Made by a program: the position numbers and the translations under genes. Positions 19,350-28,168 of a stretch of 64,000 nt of DNA are shown piece by piece (positions within the stretch are counted from its first letter, which is position 1; the number at the start of each line of letters is the position of its first letter). The stretch comes from Rhynchopus sp. YZ270_cl-10 (lineage: Eukaryota; Euglenozoa; Diplonemea; Diplonemida; Diplonemidae): assembly GCA_964035575.1 (NCBI GenBank), contig OZ037836.1, forward strand, positions 1,488,001 through 1,552,000, in the 5' to 3' direction. The notes beneath the pieces are model-generated. The model had not been told where the DNA came from, searched no databases, and worked only from the letters and a program-made list of their open reading frames with translations.

Positions 19350-19846
19350 CTCCCCTCCCCTCACCTCTCACCTCACACCCTCCCCACCTCAGGGAGACAC
19401 AAACACACATACTCTTTCCACCCCCCCCTCTCACACACTCTATCCCCTCCCCTCCCCTCTCACCTCACACCCTCCCCACCTCAGGGAGACACAAACACAC
19501 ATACTCTTTCCACCCCCCCCTCTCACACACTCTATCCCCTCCCCTCCCCTCTCACCTCACACCCTCCCCACCTCAGGGAGACACAAACACACATACTCTT
19601 TCCACCCCCCCCTCTCACACACTCTATCCCCTCCCCTCACCTCTCACCTCACACCCTCCCCACCTCAGGGAGACACAAACACACATACTCTTTCCACCCC
19701 CCCCTCTCACACACTCTATCCCCTCCCCTCACCTCTCACCTCACACCCTCCCCACCTCAGGGAGACACAAACACACATACTCTTTCCACCCCCCCCCCTC
19801 TCACACACTCTATCCCCTCCCCTCACCTCTCACCTCACACCCTCCC
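19350..19846. repeat. 92-bp pyrimidine-rich satellite, block 1
   Basis: The monomer runs CACCTCAGGGAGACAC, AAACACACATACTCTTTCC, a C-run, CTCTCACACACTCTATCCCC and TCACCTCACACCCTCC. The period is 92 bp (19385 to 19477). Each monomer has a long pyrimidine tract ending in CACCTCAG|GG, which resembles a 3' splice site. Further blocks lie at 20216-20491, 25688-26564 and 27654-28145, about 23 monomers in all. Confidence 0.95.
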
Positions 19847-19952
19847 ATACTGTAAACTTGTTTAAGTAGCTTTGCTACGCCAGGGGGGTCTCTAGGATAA
19901 AATATGTCGCGAATAAGAAAGTCTTTTCCCCCTCCCCCTTTTTCGCTATGGA

Positions 19953-19988
<36 letters not shown>

Positions 19989-20215
19989 GCGTACCATTTC
20001 TCTATTGCTACGTGCCCTTTTGTTGTTATTGCTTACCACTTGCTTCGGCAAGGTTGGTTGAGGACGTTACGGGGAAATCTCACCACCACCTTCATCAGTA
20101 TTTTGTGTTGTGTTTCCCCAGTCTCGCCCTCATGACCACATACCTCGCTGCCGTTTTTTCGGCGCTATTAACCAAAAAAGACCTTTCCCCCCATATTTTA
20201 TCCTAAAGAGACCCC
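19847..20215. mobile_element. Solo terminal-repeat copy of the VIPER-like element
   Basis: Consists only of the element's A and B terminal sequences, from ATACTGTAAACTTG to CCTAAAGAGACCCC, with no ORFs, inserted in the satellite between CACCCTCCC and CACCTCAGG. Its inner ends GGTCTCTAGGATAAAATATG and its near-complement form an inverted pair. This resembles the relation of the short element SIRE to VIPER in trypanosomatids. It is a fossil or nonautonomous derivative. Confidence 0.75.
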
Positions 20216-20491
20216 CCACCTCAGGGAGACACAAACACACATACTCTTTCCACCCCCCCCTCTCACACACTCTATCCCCTCCCCTCCCCTCTCACCTCAC
20301 ACCCTCCCCACCTCAGGGAGACACAAACACACATACTCTTTCCACCCCCCCCTCTCACACACTCTATCCCCTCCCCTCACCTCTCACCTCACACCCTCCC
20401 CACCTCAGGGAGACACAAACACACATACTCTTTCCACCCCCCCCTCTCACACACTCTATCCCCTCCCCTCACCTCTCACCTCACACCCTCC
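20216..20491. repeat. 92-bp satellite, block 2 (three monomers)
   Basis: Same monomer as block 1, lying between the solo repeat and the full VIPER-like element. Confidence 0.95.
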
Positions 20492-20765
20492 ATACTGTAA
20501 ACTTGTTTAAGTAGCTTTGCTACGCCAGGGGGGTCTCTAGGATAAAATATGTCGCGAATAAGAAAGTCTTTTCCCCCTCCCCCTTTTTCGCTATGGATAT
20601 ATTTTTTTTTTGCGCGTACCATTTCTCTATTGCTACGTGCCCTTTTGTTGTTATTGCTTACCACTTGCTTCGGCAAGGTTGGTTGAGGACGTTACGGGGA
20701 AATCTCACCACCACCTTCATCAGTATTTTGTGTTGTGTTTCCCCAGTCTCGCCCTCATGACCACT

Positions 20766-21875
20766 ATGGATGAAGCGCTGGAGTCGCTCAGGGCCAAGAG
20801 TGGGTCACGGTCGTTCCGGATGTCGCGAGATGTTGCGAACATCGTTGCGGATTCGTCGGACGCCGTGAAGTCTGCACTGGGAAACGCCTGGGAGTCCGTC
20901 ACGGGCGCGCTGTGCGTCCGGACGTTTGAGGATTTCCGGGGGGAGAAGGAAGATTTCGGGGAGGAACACGTGCGCGCTGCGTTGGCACGCGTCACGGGAA
21001 CTGTGCCCTCGGACTGGACAGATGTTCCCTGTCTGCGTCTTCTTTTGCTCCTTGGAGTCCTCCGGAAGAGGCTGGGAGACGAGCTTTTTGGAGCTGTCGT
21101 GAGGGAGGGCGACGCCGAGCTGCCTCACTCCCCCGAAGTGCCTACCCCTCCCGCCTCCGTGAACACCGTTGCTGAAGCGTTTGCGGCGGAGAGCGTGAGA
21201 GACGCAGAGAGGGACGAGGAGCGCGAACGCCTCACCGTGCACTTCACCCCTCGTTCCAACACACAACACCCTGCCCCCCCCGCCCCCCCCCTCCCTACAC
21301 ATGAGGACAAGTCAGAGGATGAGAAGAAGGATGCGAGCATCGGGGATAGCGAGAGCGAAGGCGAGGCTTCCGCCCCTACCAAGAAGCTCACAGTGGACAA
21401 TGTACTGCTCGTCCCGGACAAATGGCACGAGCTCTCGGAGGTACAGCTGCTTACCCTCCGCAACCGCCTCACCGAGATGTACCTGCCAAGGGAGCAAGGG
21501 GACGCCAGGGATGCCATCAAGGCGAGCATGGATATCATGTTCAGCATCTTGGAAGGTTCCCCACCGAACGACATCCTGTCCGGTCTCCTCAACTCTGTGA
21601 TGCACCTAGGCATCCGGGCGAAGGAAGGATGGGAGGCGGCCCAGGCCTTCTCCAAATCCATGACCGCCTCAAACGGGGTCTCCTCGGACAGGAAAGCCGC
21701 CCTGAAGGCAGCAGCAGGGGTTGGACAGAAGAGAAAGGCTCCGACATCTCATGCACAGGGAGGAAGGGCACCTAAGCGTCCGAGAACAGAAAACAAGCCG
21801 CGGCACTCCAGAGGAGGTGCCAACCAACGCCCGAACTGGTTTTTTCGGAACCATTCCTACGCCCCTCGCAGGTAG
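20766..21875 (+). CDS. VIPER-like element part 1: gag-like protein
   Basis: Roughly 370 aa and hydrophilic, with an acidic Ser/Glu-rich centre (EDEKKDASIGDSESEGE) and a basic, Arg-rich C-terminus. It has no zinc knuckle. Position and composition fit the gag-like ORF1 of VIPER/DIRS elements. This assignment is by position, not by sequence match. Confidence 0.6.
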   Translation: MDEALESLRAKSGSRSFRMSRDVANIVADSSDAVKSALGNAWESVTGALCVRTFEDFRGEKEDFGEEHVRAALARVTGTVPSDWTDVPCLRLLLLLGVLRKRLGDELFGAVVREGDAELPHSPEVPTPPASVNTVAEAFAAESVRDAERDEERERLTVHFTPRSNTQHPAPPAPPLPTHEDKSEDEKKDASIGDSESEGEASAPTKKLTVDNVLLVPDKWHELSEVQLLTLRNRLTEMYLPREQGDARDAIKASMDIMFSILEGSPPNDILSGLLNSVMHLGIRAKEGWEAAQAFSKSMTASNGVSSDRKAALKAAAGVGQKRKAPTSHAQGGRAPKRPRTENKPRHSRGGANQRPNWFFRNHSYAPRR

Positions 21876-21934
21876 TAACTACGGCACCACTGACCAGAGA
21901 GAGATGGAAGTGGGAGAGCGAACCAGCGGCTTCA

Positions 21935-23290
21935 GTGCACCTGGGACAAAAAACATCGGCTGCTTCGTTGCGCCTGAGAAAAAACAAAATCAAAATCAAA
22001 AACAAGAACAAAAACAACAACAACAACAACAACAACAACAAAGACAAAAACAATTTGGCAGCTTCGCGCCTGATAAAAGACAAAGACAAAAAGGTCAACA
22101 ATTCGGCAGCTTTGCGCCCAAACAACAAGGCAGCTTTGCGCCCAAAAGAGAACAACAAGAAGGCAGCTTTGCGCCAAAACAAGAACAACAAGGCAGCTTT
22201 GCGCCCAGACAGCCTACACGTTGGCCTGCACCAAGCGGAAGAAGAGCCGGCACCACTACGATGGGGCGTATGCCCTCCTCCAAATCTGTCTCCACCACCT
22301 TCCCCAACGACAAGATTCGCATCGCGGCTACCACGAGCGAAAGGAGGTCCCCGCAATTTGGTCGACCACAACTTTTTCTCCATCAGGGATGGAAAGGCCC
22401 TGGGGAGGGCGATGCACGAGAGGATTCCGTGGGACGAACTGCACCTGCACGCGACTGCCCCAACGACCCAAGGAGAGGTGCAACGAGTGTGGAGCGATTT
22501 CCTGAGGGGCTGCGCAACTGCTCCTCATCTGAGCAAGGAAGTGCATCTTCTGCAGTTCGCGCACCGCAGGCTACGTACGGCGGCCCCCCGCTCCGTAGTA
22601 GGCTACATGTGCAAGATCCTGCGAGAGTGCAAGCGGCGAGGGATCAGAGGGGTCGCAACGGTCCGTGTATTGGGGGCAAAGAAGGCGCTCAGAAGACTAT
22701 CTGCGGCGGTACGTCCGAGACAGGCGCCACCTCTTCCTCCCTCCGATGTCATCACCGGCGTGAACAAGCTTGTCAAGGCCGGAGACCAACATGCCGCCGC
22801 TTTAGCTGCGATGTCCTACATGACGAGGTCCCGCGTCCCAGACCTACGTTTTCTGAACAAATCGGATTGGCGCGAGATTCATTGTGCAGGGGAGTCGCCG
22901 ATCAAGGTAGGAGCAGAACTATTTGCGAAGGAGAAGGGCGTCCTGGTGGCTCGCCCCCCCATCTATCTTCCTCCGGGTCCTCTAACAGCAATCGCGGTGT
23001 CTTTTTGGAGAACTGTGCAACACCACAACACCGTGATGGGGGGCAACACACGAGAGTTCGAGTCGCTGATGGAGCGCATTCGCAAGGTCATGCCAAAGGG
23101 GACGTGGATGCACTCATTCAAGAGAGGAGCGGCGCAAGCGATTCAACTGCAGGGGGCATCAAACGAAAGAATGCGTCTACTCCTGCGACACAGCAACGTG
23201 GGGCAGACAGCGGCATACCTGAACGCGACGAACGTATCTGCACGGATGAGGGAGACGGAGGAGCTGAAGACCCTGCAGTTGCTGCACTGA
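21935..23290 (+). CDS. VIPER-like element part 2: tyrosine recombinase
   Basis: After a low-complexity Asn/Lys-rich leader over a (CAA)n tract, the C-terminal 300 residues form a tyrosine recombinase: MTRSRVPDLRF holds the first catalytic Arg, HSFKRGAAQAI the His-x-x-Arg, and LLRHSNVGQTAAYLNA the final His and Tyr. This enzyme integrates the circular DNA copy of the element. Its frame overlaps part 3. Confidence 0.75.
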   Translation: MHLGQKTSAASLRLRKNKIKIKNKNKNNNNNNNNNKDKNNLAASRLIKDKDKKVNNSAALRPNNKAALRPKENNKKAALRQNKNNKAALRPDSLHVGLHQAEEEPAPLRWGVCPPPNLSPPPSPTTRFASRLPRAKGGPRNLVDHNFFSIRDGKALGRAMHERIPWDELHLHATAPTTQGEVQRVWSDFLRGCATAPHLSKEVHLLQFAHRRLRTAAPRSVVGYMCKILRECKRRGIRGVATVRVLGAKKALRRLSAAVRPRQAPPLPPSDVITGVNKLVKAGDQHAAALAAMSYMTRSRVPDLRFLNKSDWREIHCAGESPIKVGAELFAKEKGVLVARPPIYLPPGPLTAIAVSFWRTVQHHNTVMGGNTREFESLMERIRKVMPKGTWMHSFKRGAAQAIQLQGASNERMRLLLRHSNVGQTAAYLNATNVSARMRETEELKTLQLLH

Positions 23291-23299
23291 TCAACGGGG

Positions 23300-24966
23300 C
23301 GAAATATCCCCTACCAGTCTGCGACGAGGGGATAGAGGTGCCTGACCCCGACTACTTCCCCGTGGGGCTCTGCAAGCCCCCCCCCATCATAAAGAAAAGC
23401 CTTGATTCTTTCCCCACGGGCCTAATCGTGTTGGAGGCCGTGCGCAGGATGGCTGAGGAGGTAGGGAAGGACTCTGATTTCCTGCAGTGGTGTACTTCCG
23501 GACGTAAGATTGCAGATGCTTTATCTGGACCGATCCCGCTCCCTGGCCCGAAGTCAAAAATCCCAAATTCTTTTGTGTCGGAGTGCGTGAAGTCGAAGGT
23601 ATTGATTCCTCTTGCTCGGACTGACCGCAAGAAGGGCGCAGTTTGCGTTTTTGACGTCCCGAAGAGTGACCCGCAACTGCGGAGGCTAGTGGTGGATGGA
23701 CGTCCTGTTAACAAAAGGATCGCCAAGCCACAGCCTTTCTCCCTGGTCAACCCCCACAAGCTTGCAACAATGCTTAAGGTGTCAAACGCACGCTTTGCTC
23801 AACAGACCGACCTAAAGGGGTATTTCCACCAGTTCCCCCTCTCACCCGAGGTGTCCAAATATTTTTGTGTGCAGGCTGGGGGACGTTGGTTTAGATGGGC
23901 GCGTCTACCCATGGGTTTTGCGTACGCGCCGTACATCGCGCAGAACACTTCTGAGATTTTTCTTGGCCCCATTCTGAACAAATGGGGTGTTGTGTACCTT
24001 GACGACATTTTTGTGTGGGGTGCATATCCTGCTGAGGCGGCGGCTAAGACGGCTTTTGTGCGTGACCGTCTGCAGCGTGCGGGTGCGGAGGTAAACGTGA
24101 AGAAGTCCATGGCTAAACCGGCTGAAGTCGTTGACTTCATCGGCATAGTGTGGAACCTTCCGTTGCAATCTTTTTCGTTACCAGAGGAGTGGAGGTTAAA
24201 GTCATCACGCATCATTCATGACACCCTGAAGCTGGAGACCTGTTCCCTACGAAAATGGTGGAAGGTATGCGGACTTGTGTTCAGAGCCGCGTACGTCCTG
24301 GATTTCAAGCTATGTTTTCTTTGCCACACTTTGCAGTTCGTGCGCAGTAAAGCACAACTCGTCTCCCGCAAGAAGCTGTCATGGGATGACGACGTGGCCA
24401 TGCACGTTGCGACGAAGGAGGAGTTGGCAGCTTTCGCTGTGGCGAACATTCAGACTTGTGTGACGGTTCCCTTCCCCTCTCCGCCCCCGATACATTTCTC
24501 CATCGCAGTATGGACCGACGCGTCCACGACAGGCTGGGGCTGGGTGTCGAAGCTGCAGAACTCTTTTTCTGGCGTCGAAAGGCACGGACGGTGGGAATCG
24601 ACGCACACCTCTGGAGAGATGTTTGTGTTGGAGCTGCGTGCGGCTGAGAAGGGCATGGCAGCAGCTTTGGAGGGCGGCCACACAGCTATCGTTCTTTTCG
24701 TGGACAACGAGGCGGTGAAGTATGTCCTCAGGAGAGGCCACTCCCGCACCCGCCTGGGCAACTCCATTCTGAGGAGGATGAGCACGCGACTCTCCGCAGC
24801 GAAGGCACACCTTCACATCAGGTGGATTAAGACCGACGAGATGCCCGCCGACTGGGGGTCCCGACAGAAGCTGGCAGGTCAGGGCGTGAGTTTGAGTCCC
24901 AACAGGTTTGGTCACGTCGTGGAGGAGGCGTCGGGGATGAGAGTGTCTGACGATGTCCTGCAGTAG
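23300..24966 (+). CDS. VIPER-like element part 3: reverse transcriptase and RNase H
   Basis: The RT core spans about 23590-24180, with RFAQQTDLKGYFHQFPLS, RLPMGFAYAPYIAQ and the catalytic YLDD. RNase H spans about 24500-24870, with AVWTDASTTGWGWV, ELRAAEKG and LFVDNEAV. The open frame extends upstream to 21721 across parts 1 and 2, where it reads low-complexity GSFAPKQ repeats. Only the part from about 23300 looks like enzyme. Confidence 0.8.
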
Positions 24967-25687
24967 ATGTTTTTTCTATTTTCTAGGGTGTGGCTTTGTT
25001 TTTTCTGGTCGTCGGAGTGCGAATGGTCGAGTCAAGGTTGTTGTTTTTGATGTTTCGTGCGTGTGTTTCGCGTGGGGCTGTTTTTTACCTACGTTACGTT
25101 TTTTCGTGCCATATTTTTTGTGTTCGGAGTTGTTTTCTGTCATGAGACAGTATTGGAGATTATGCTTCTCACGTGGAGAACGCTACCTCAGTGTGGCGTC
25201 AAAGTTGGGCACAGGTCAGGGCACGAGCGACGGGTGTTTCCCCAGTCTCGCCCTCATGACCACATACCTCGCTGCCGTTTTTTCGGCGCTATTAACCAAA
25301 AAAGACCTTTCCCCCCATATTTTATCCTAAAGAGACCCCCATACTGTAAACTTGTTTAAGTAGCTTTGCTACGCCAGGGGGGTCTCTAGGATAAAATATG
25401 TCGCGAATAAGAAAGTCTTTTCCCCCTCCCCCTTTTTCGCTATGGATATATTTTTTTTGCGCGTACCATTTCTCTATTGCTACGTGCCCTTTTGTTGTTA
25501 TTGCTTACCACTTGCTTCGGCAAGGTTGGTTGAGGACGTTACGGGGAAATCTCACCACCACCTTCATCAGTATTTTGTGTTGTGTTTCCCCAGTCTCGCC
25601 CTCATGACCACATACCTCGCTGCCGTTTTTTCGGCGCTATTAACCAAAAAAGACCTTTCCCCCCATATTTTATCCTAAAGAGACCCC

Positions 25688-26564
25688 CCCACCTCAGGGA
25701 GACACAAACACACATACTCTTTCCACCCCCCCCTCTCACACACTCTATCCCCTCCCCTCACCTCTCACCTCACACCCTCCCCACCTCAGGGAGACACAAA
25801 CACACATACTCTTTCCACCCCCCCCTCTCACACACTCTATCCCCTCCCCTCCCCTCTCACCTCACACCCTCCCCACCTCAGGGAGACACAAACACACATA
25901 CTCTTTCCACCCCCCCCTCTCACACACTCTATCCCCTCCCCTCACCTCTCACCTCACACCCTCCCCACCTCAGGGAGACACAAACACACATACTCTTTCC
26001 ACCCCCCCCTCTCACACACTCTATTCCCTCCCCTCCCCTCTCACCTCACACCCTCCCCACCTCAGGGAGACACAAACACACATACTCTTTCCACCCCCCC
26101 CTCTCACACACTCTATCCCCTCCCCTCCCCTCTCACCTCACACCCTCCCCACCTCAGGGAGACACAAACACACATACTCTTTCCACCCCCCCCTCTCACA
26201 CACTCTATCCCCTCCCCTCCCCTCTCACCTCACACCCTCCCCACCTCAGGGAGACACAAACACACATACTCTTTCCACCCCCCCCCTCTCACACACTCTA
26301 TCCCCTCCCCTCACCTCTCACCTCACACCCTCCCCACCTCAGGGAGACACAAACACACATACTCTTTCCACCCCCCCCTCTCACACACTCTATTCCCTCC
26401 CCTCCCCTCTCACCTCACACCCTCCCCACCTCAGGGAGACACAAACACACATACTCTTTCCACCCCCCCCTCTCACACACTCTATCCCCTCCCCTCCCCT
26501 CTCACCTCACACCCTCCCCACCTCAGGGAGACACAAACACACATACTCTTTCCACCCCCCCCCC
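25688..26564. repeat. 92-bp satellite, block 3 (nine to ten monomers)
   Basis: The longest satellite block. Monomers alternate between CCCCTCACCTCTC and CCCCTCCCCTCTC variants. The single long open frame across it is a repeat artefact. Confidence 0.95.
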
Positions 26565-27653
26565 CAGTGATGCAGGAATCCAGGGTCCCAAACAAAAAAA
26601 CCCATAAAAACCCAAAAAAACCCAAAAAAACCTTAAAAAATCCCACCGCACTATATTTTGCTTTTGGGGCGTGGAGTGTGATTTTTTTTGCTCAAAACAT
26701 CGCAAATATGAATTTTCGGAGCGATCTGAAAAAAATGCGGGGTCGGACATTTTTTTTGGTGGAGTTTAAGCCACCTAAAATTGACTTCTAAGTCAGACGT
26801 TCTATACGGTTTCTGAACAATTTTAGTGCCGTGAGTTTACGTGTATAAACCTTCTGTTACGTGTGCACCTACAGCTACAACAGGCGTTTTCACCTGGAGT
26901 TTCACCTCTTTTGGTGGGTTTTTTGAGTCCATACCCAGGTATGTGGGGTGGGAAACGCGATTCCGGTGTAAGAACCATGGGTGGTTCCACTGCAGTACCA
27001 CGTAACCCACGTTTAAATCCCAAAAAACCCCGGTGACACCATCTTCTCGGTGAGCAATGAGTGTTACCCGCGCGTGCTCCTTTCGTCACGCAAACCAAAA
27101 AGCGGTGCAATGTTGTGAATTTTTGAAGATTTTGTGTGTTTTCCTGATTTTCGTACATTTTGTTGCGTTTTGGGTTATGATATTGTAGATTTTTGTGTAG
27201 ATTTCGTGGGTTTTTTCGTTTTTTTTTGTTGTAAATTTGGGCGACCGCCTGGCTGGTGCCTGTATGAAGTGGTTTTTCAGGTCAAAAATGGCCTGAAAAA
27301 GTGGTGTTTTCGGGGTCTGGTACCTGTGTGTGACCATACTACAGGTGGTATGATGAGTGATCTGACCATATTCTCCAGGTATAACAAACACCTAAAAAAC
27401 CAATTGGCGAAGGAATTTTACACTTTTGACCACCACACATTACATGTTTACCAAGGCATTTTTTCCATGCACTTGTGTGTGCTGGGAAGCATACCGCCAG
27501 TGTTAAAAATTCACGAATACCCTACCAAAAACCAGAAAGTCAAAAAACCCATAAAAACCCGAGAAAACTGGTTTTGAAAAAACCCGAAAAAACCCAAAAA
27601 AACCCATAAAAACCCGCATAAAAACCCATCGAAAAACCCACCTTGCATCACTG
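26565..27653. mobile_element. 1.09-kb TIR element inserted in the satellite (CAGTGATGCA ends)
   Basis: CAGTGATGCA at the left faces TGCATCACTG at the right. The flanks are C-runs, compatible with an 8-C target duplication. Just inside both ends are AAAAACCC-type repeats. CAGTG termini with an 8-bp duplication would fit a nonautonomous hAT element. The interior has no recognisable transposase. A GCGGGGTCGGACA phrase at 26737 recurs inverted near 62270. Confidence 0.6.
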
Positions 27654-28145
27654 CCCCCCCCTCTCACACACTCTATCCCCTCCCCTCACCTCTCACCTCA
27701 CACCCTCCCCACCTCAGGGAGACACAAACACACATACTCTTTCCACCCCCCCCCCCCCTCTCACACACTCTATCCCCTCCCCTCCCCTCTCACCTCACAC
27801 CCTCCCCACCTCAGGGAGACACAAACACACATACTCTTTCCACCCCCCCCCTCTCACACACTCTATCCCCTCCCCTCCCCTCTCACCTCACACCCTCCCC
27901 ACCTCAGGGAGACACAAACACACATACTCTTTCCACCCCCCCCTCTCACACACTCTATCCCCTCCCCTCCCCTCTCACCTCACACCCTCCCCACCTCAGG
28001 GAGACACAAACACACATACTCTTTCCACCCCCCCCCTCTCACACACTCTATCCCCTCCCCTCACCTCTCACCTCACACCCTCCCCACCTCAGGGAGACAC
28101 AAACACACATACTCTTTCCACCCCCCCCCTCTCACACACTCTATC
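27654..28145. repeat. 92-bp satellite, block 4, adjoining the E3 ligase gene
   Basis: Five or so monomers. The last degrades into CTATCCCCTACCCCCCACCC, and the next gene's ATG follows at 28169. Any splice acceptor or promoter of that gene must therefore lie in or next to satellite DNA. Confidence 0.9.
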
Positions 28146-28168
28146 CCCTACCCCCCACCCATTACACA

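Larger units (their letters stand above)
20492..25687 (+). mobile_element. VIPER/DIRS-type tyrosine-recombinase retroelement, looks whole
   Basis: About 5.2 kb. The termini are split direct repeats: A1 at 20492-20763, then the coding region, then B1 (about 25230-25340), A2 (25341-25612) and B2 (25613-25687). The A1-ORFs-B1-A2-B2 order is the known pattern of Ngaro/VIPER-type elements, which integrate through a circular intermediate using a tyrosine recombinase. The order gag-like, recombinase, RT-RNase H matches VIPER. A1 and A2 are nearly identical and the three coding regions are open, so the insertion looks young. It sits in the satellite at the same monomer position as the solo copy. Confidence 0.85.

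Noticed and set aside
25582-26607. 341-aa His/Pro/Ser-rich open frame across the satellite
   Set aside because: It is a pure translation of the 92-bp repeat, with period-linked residues and no protein-like features.
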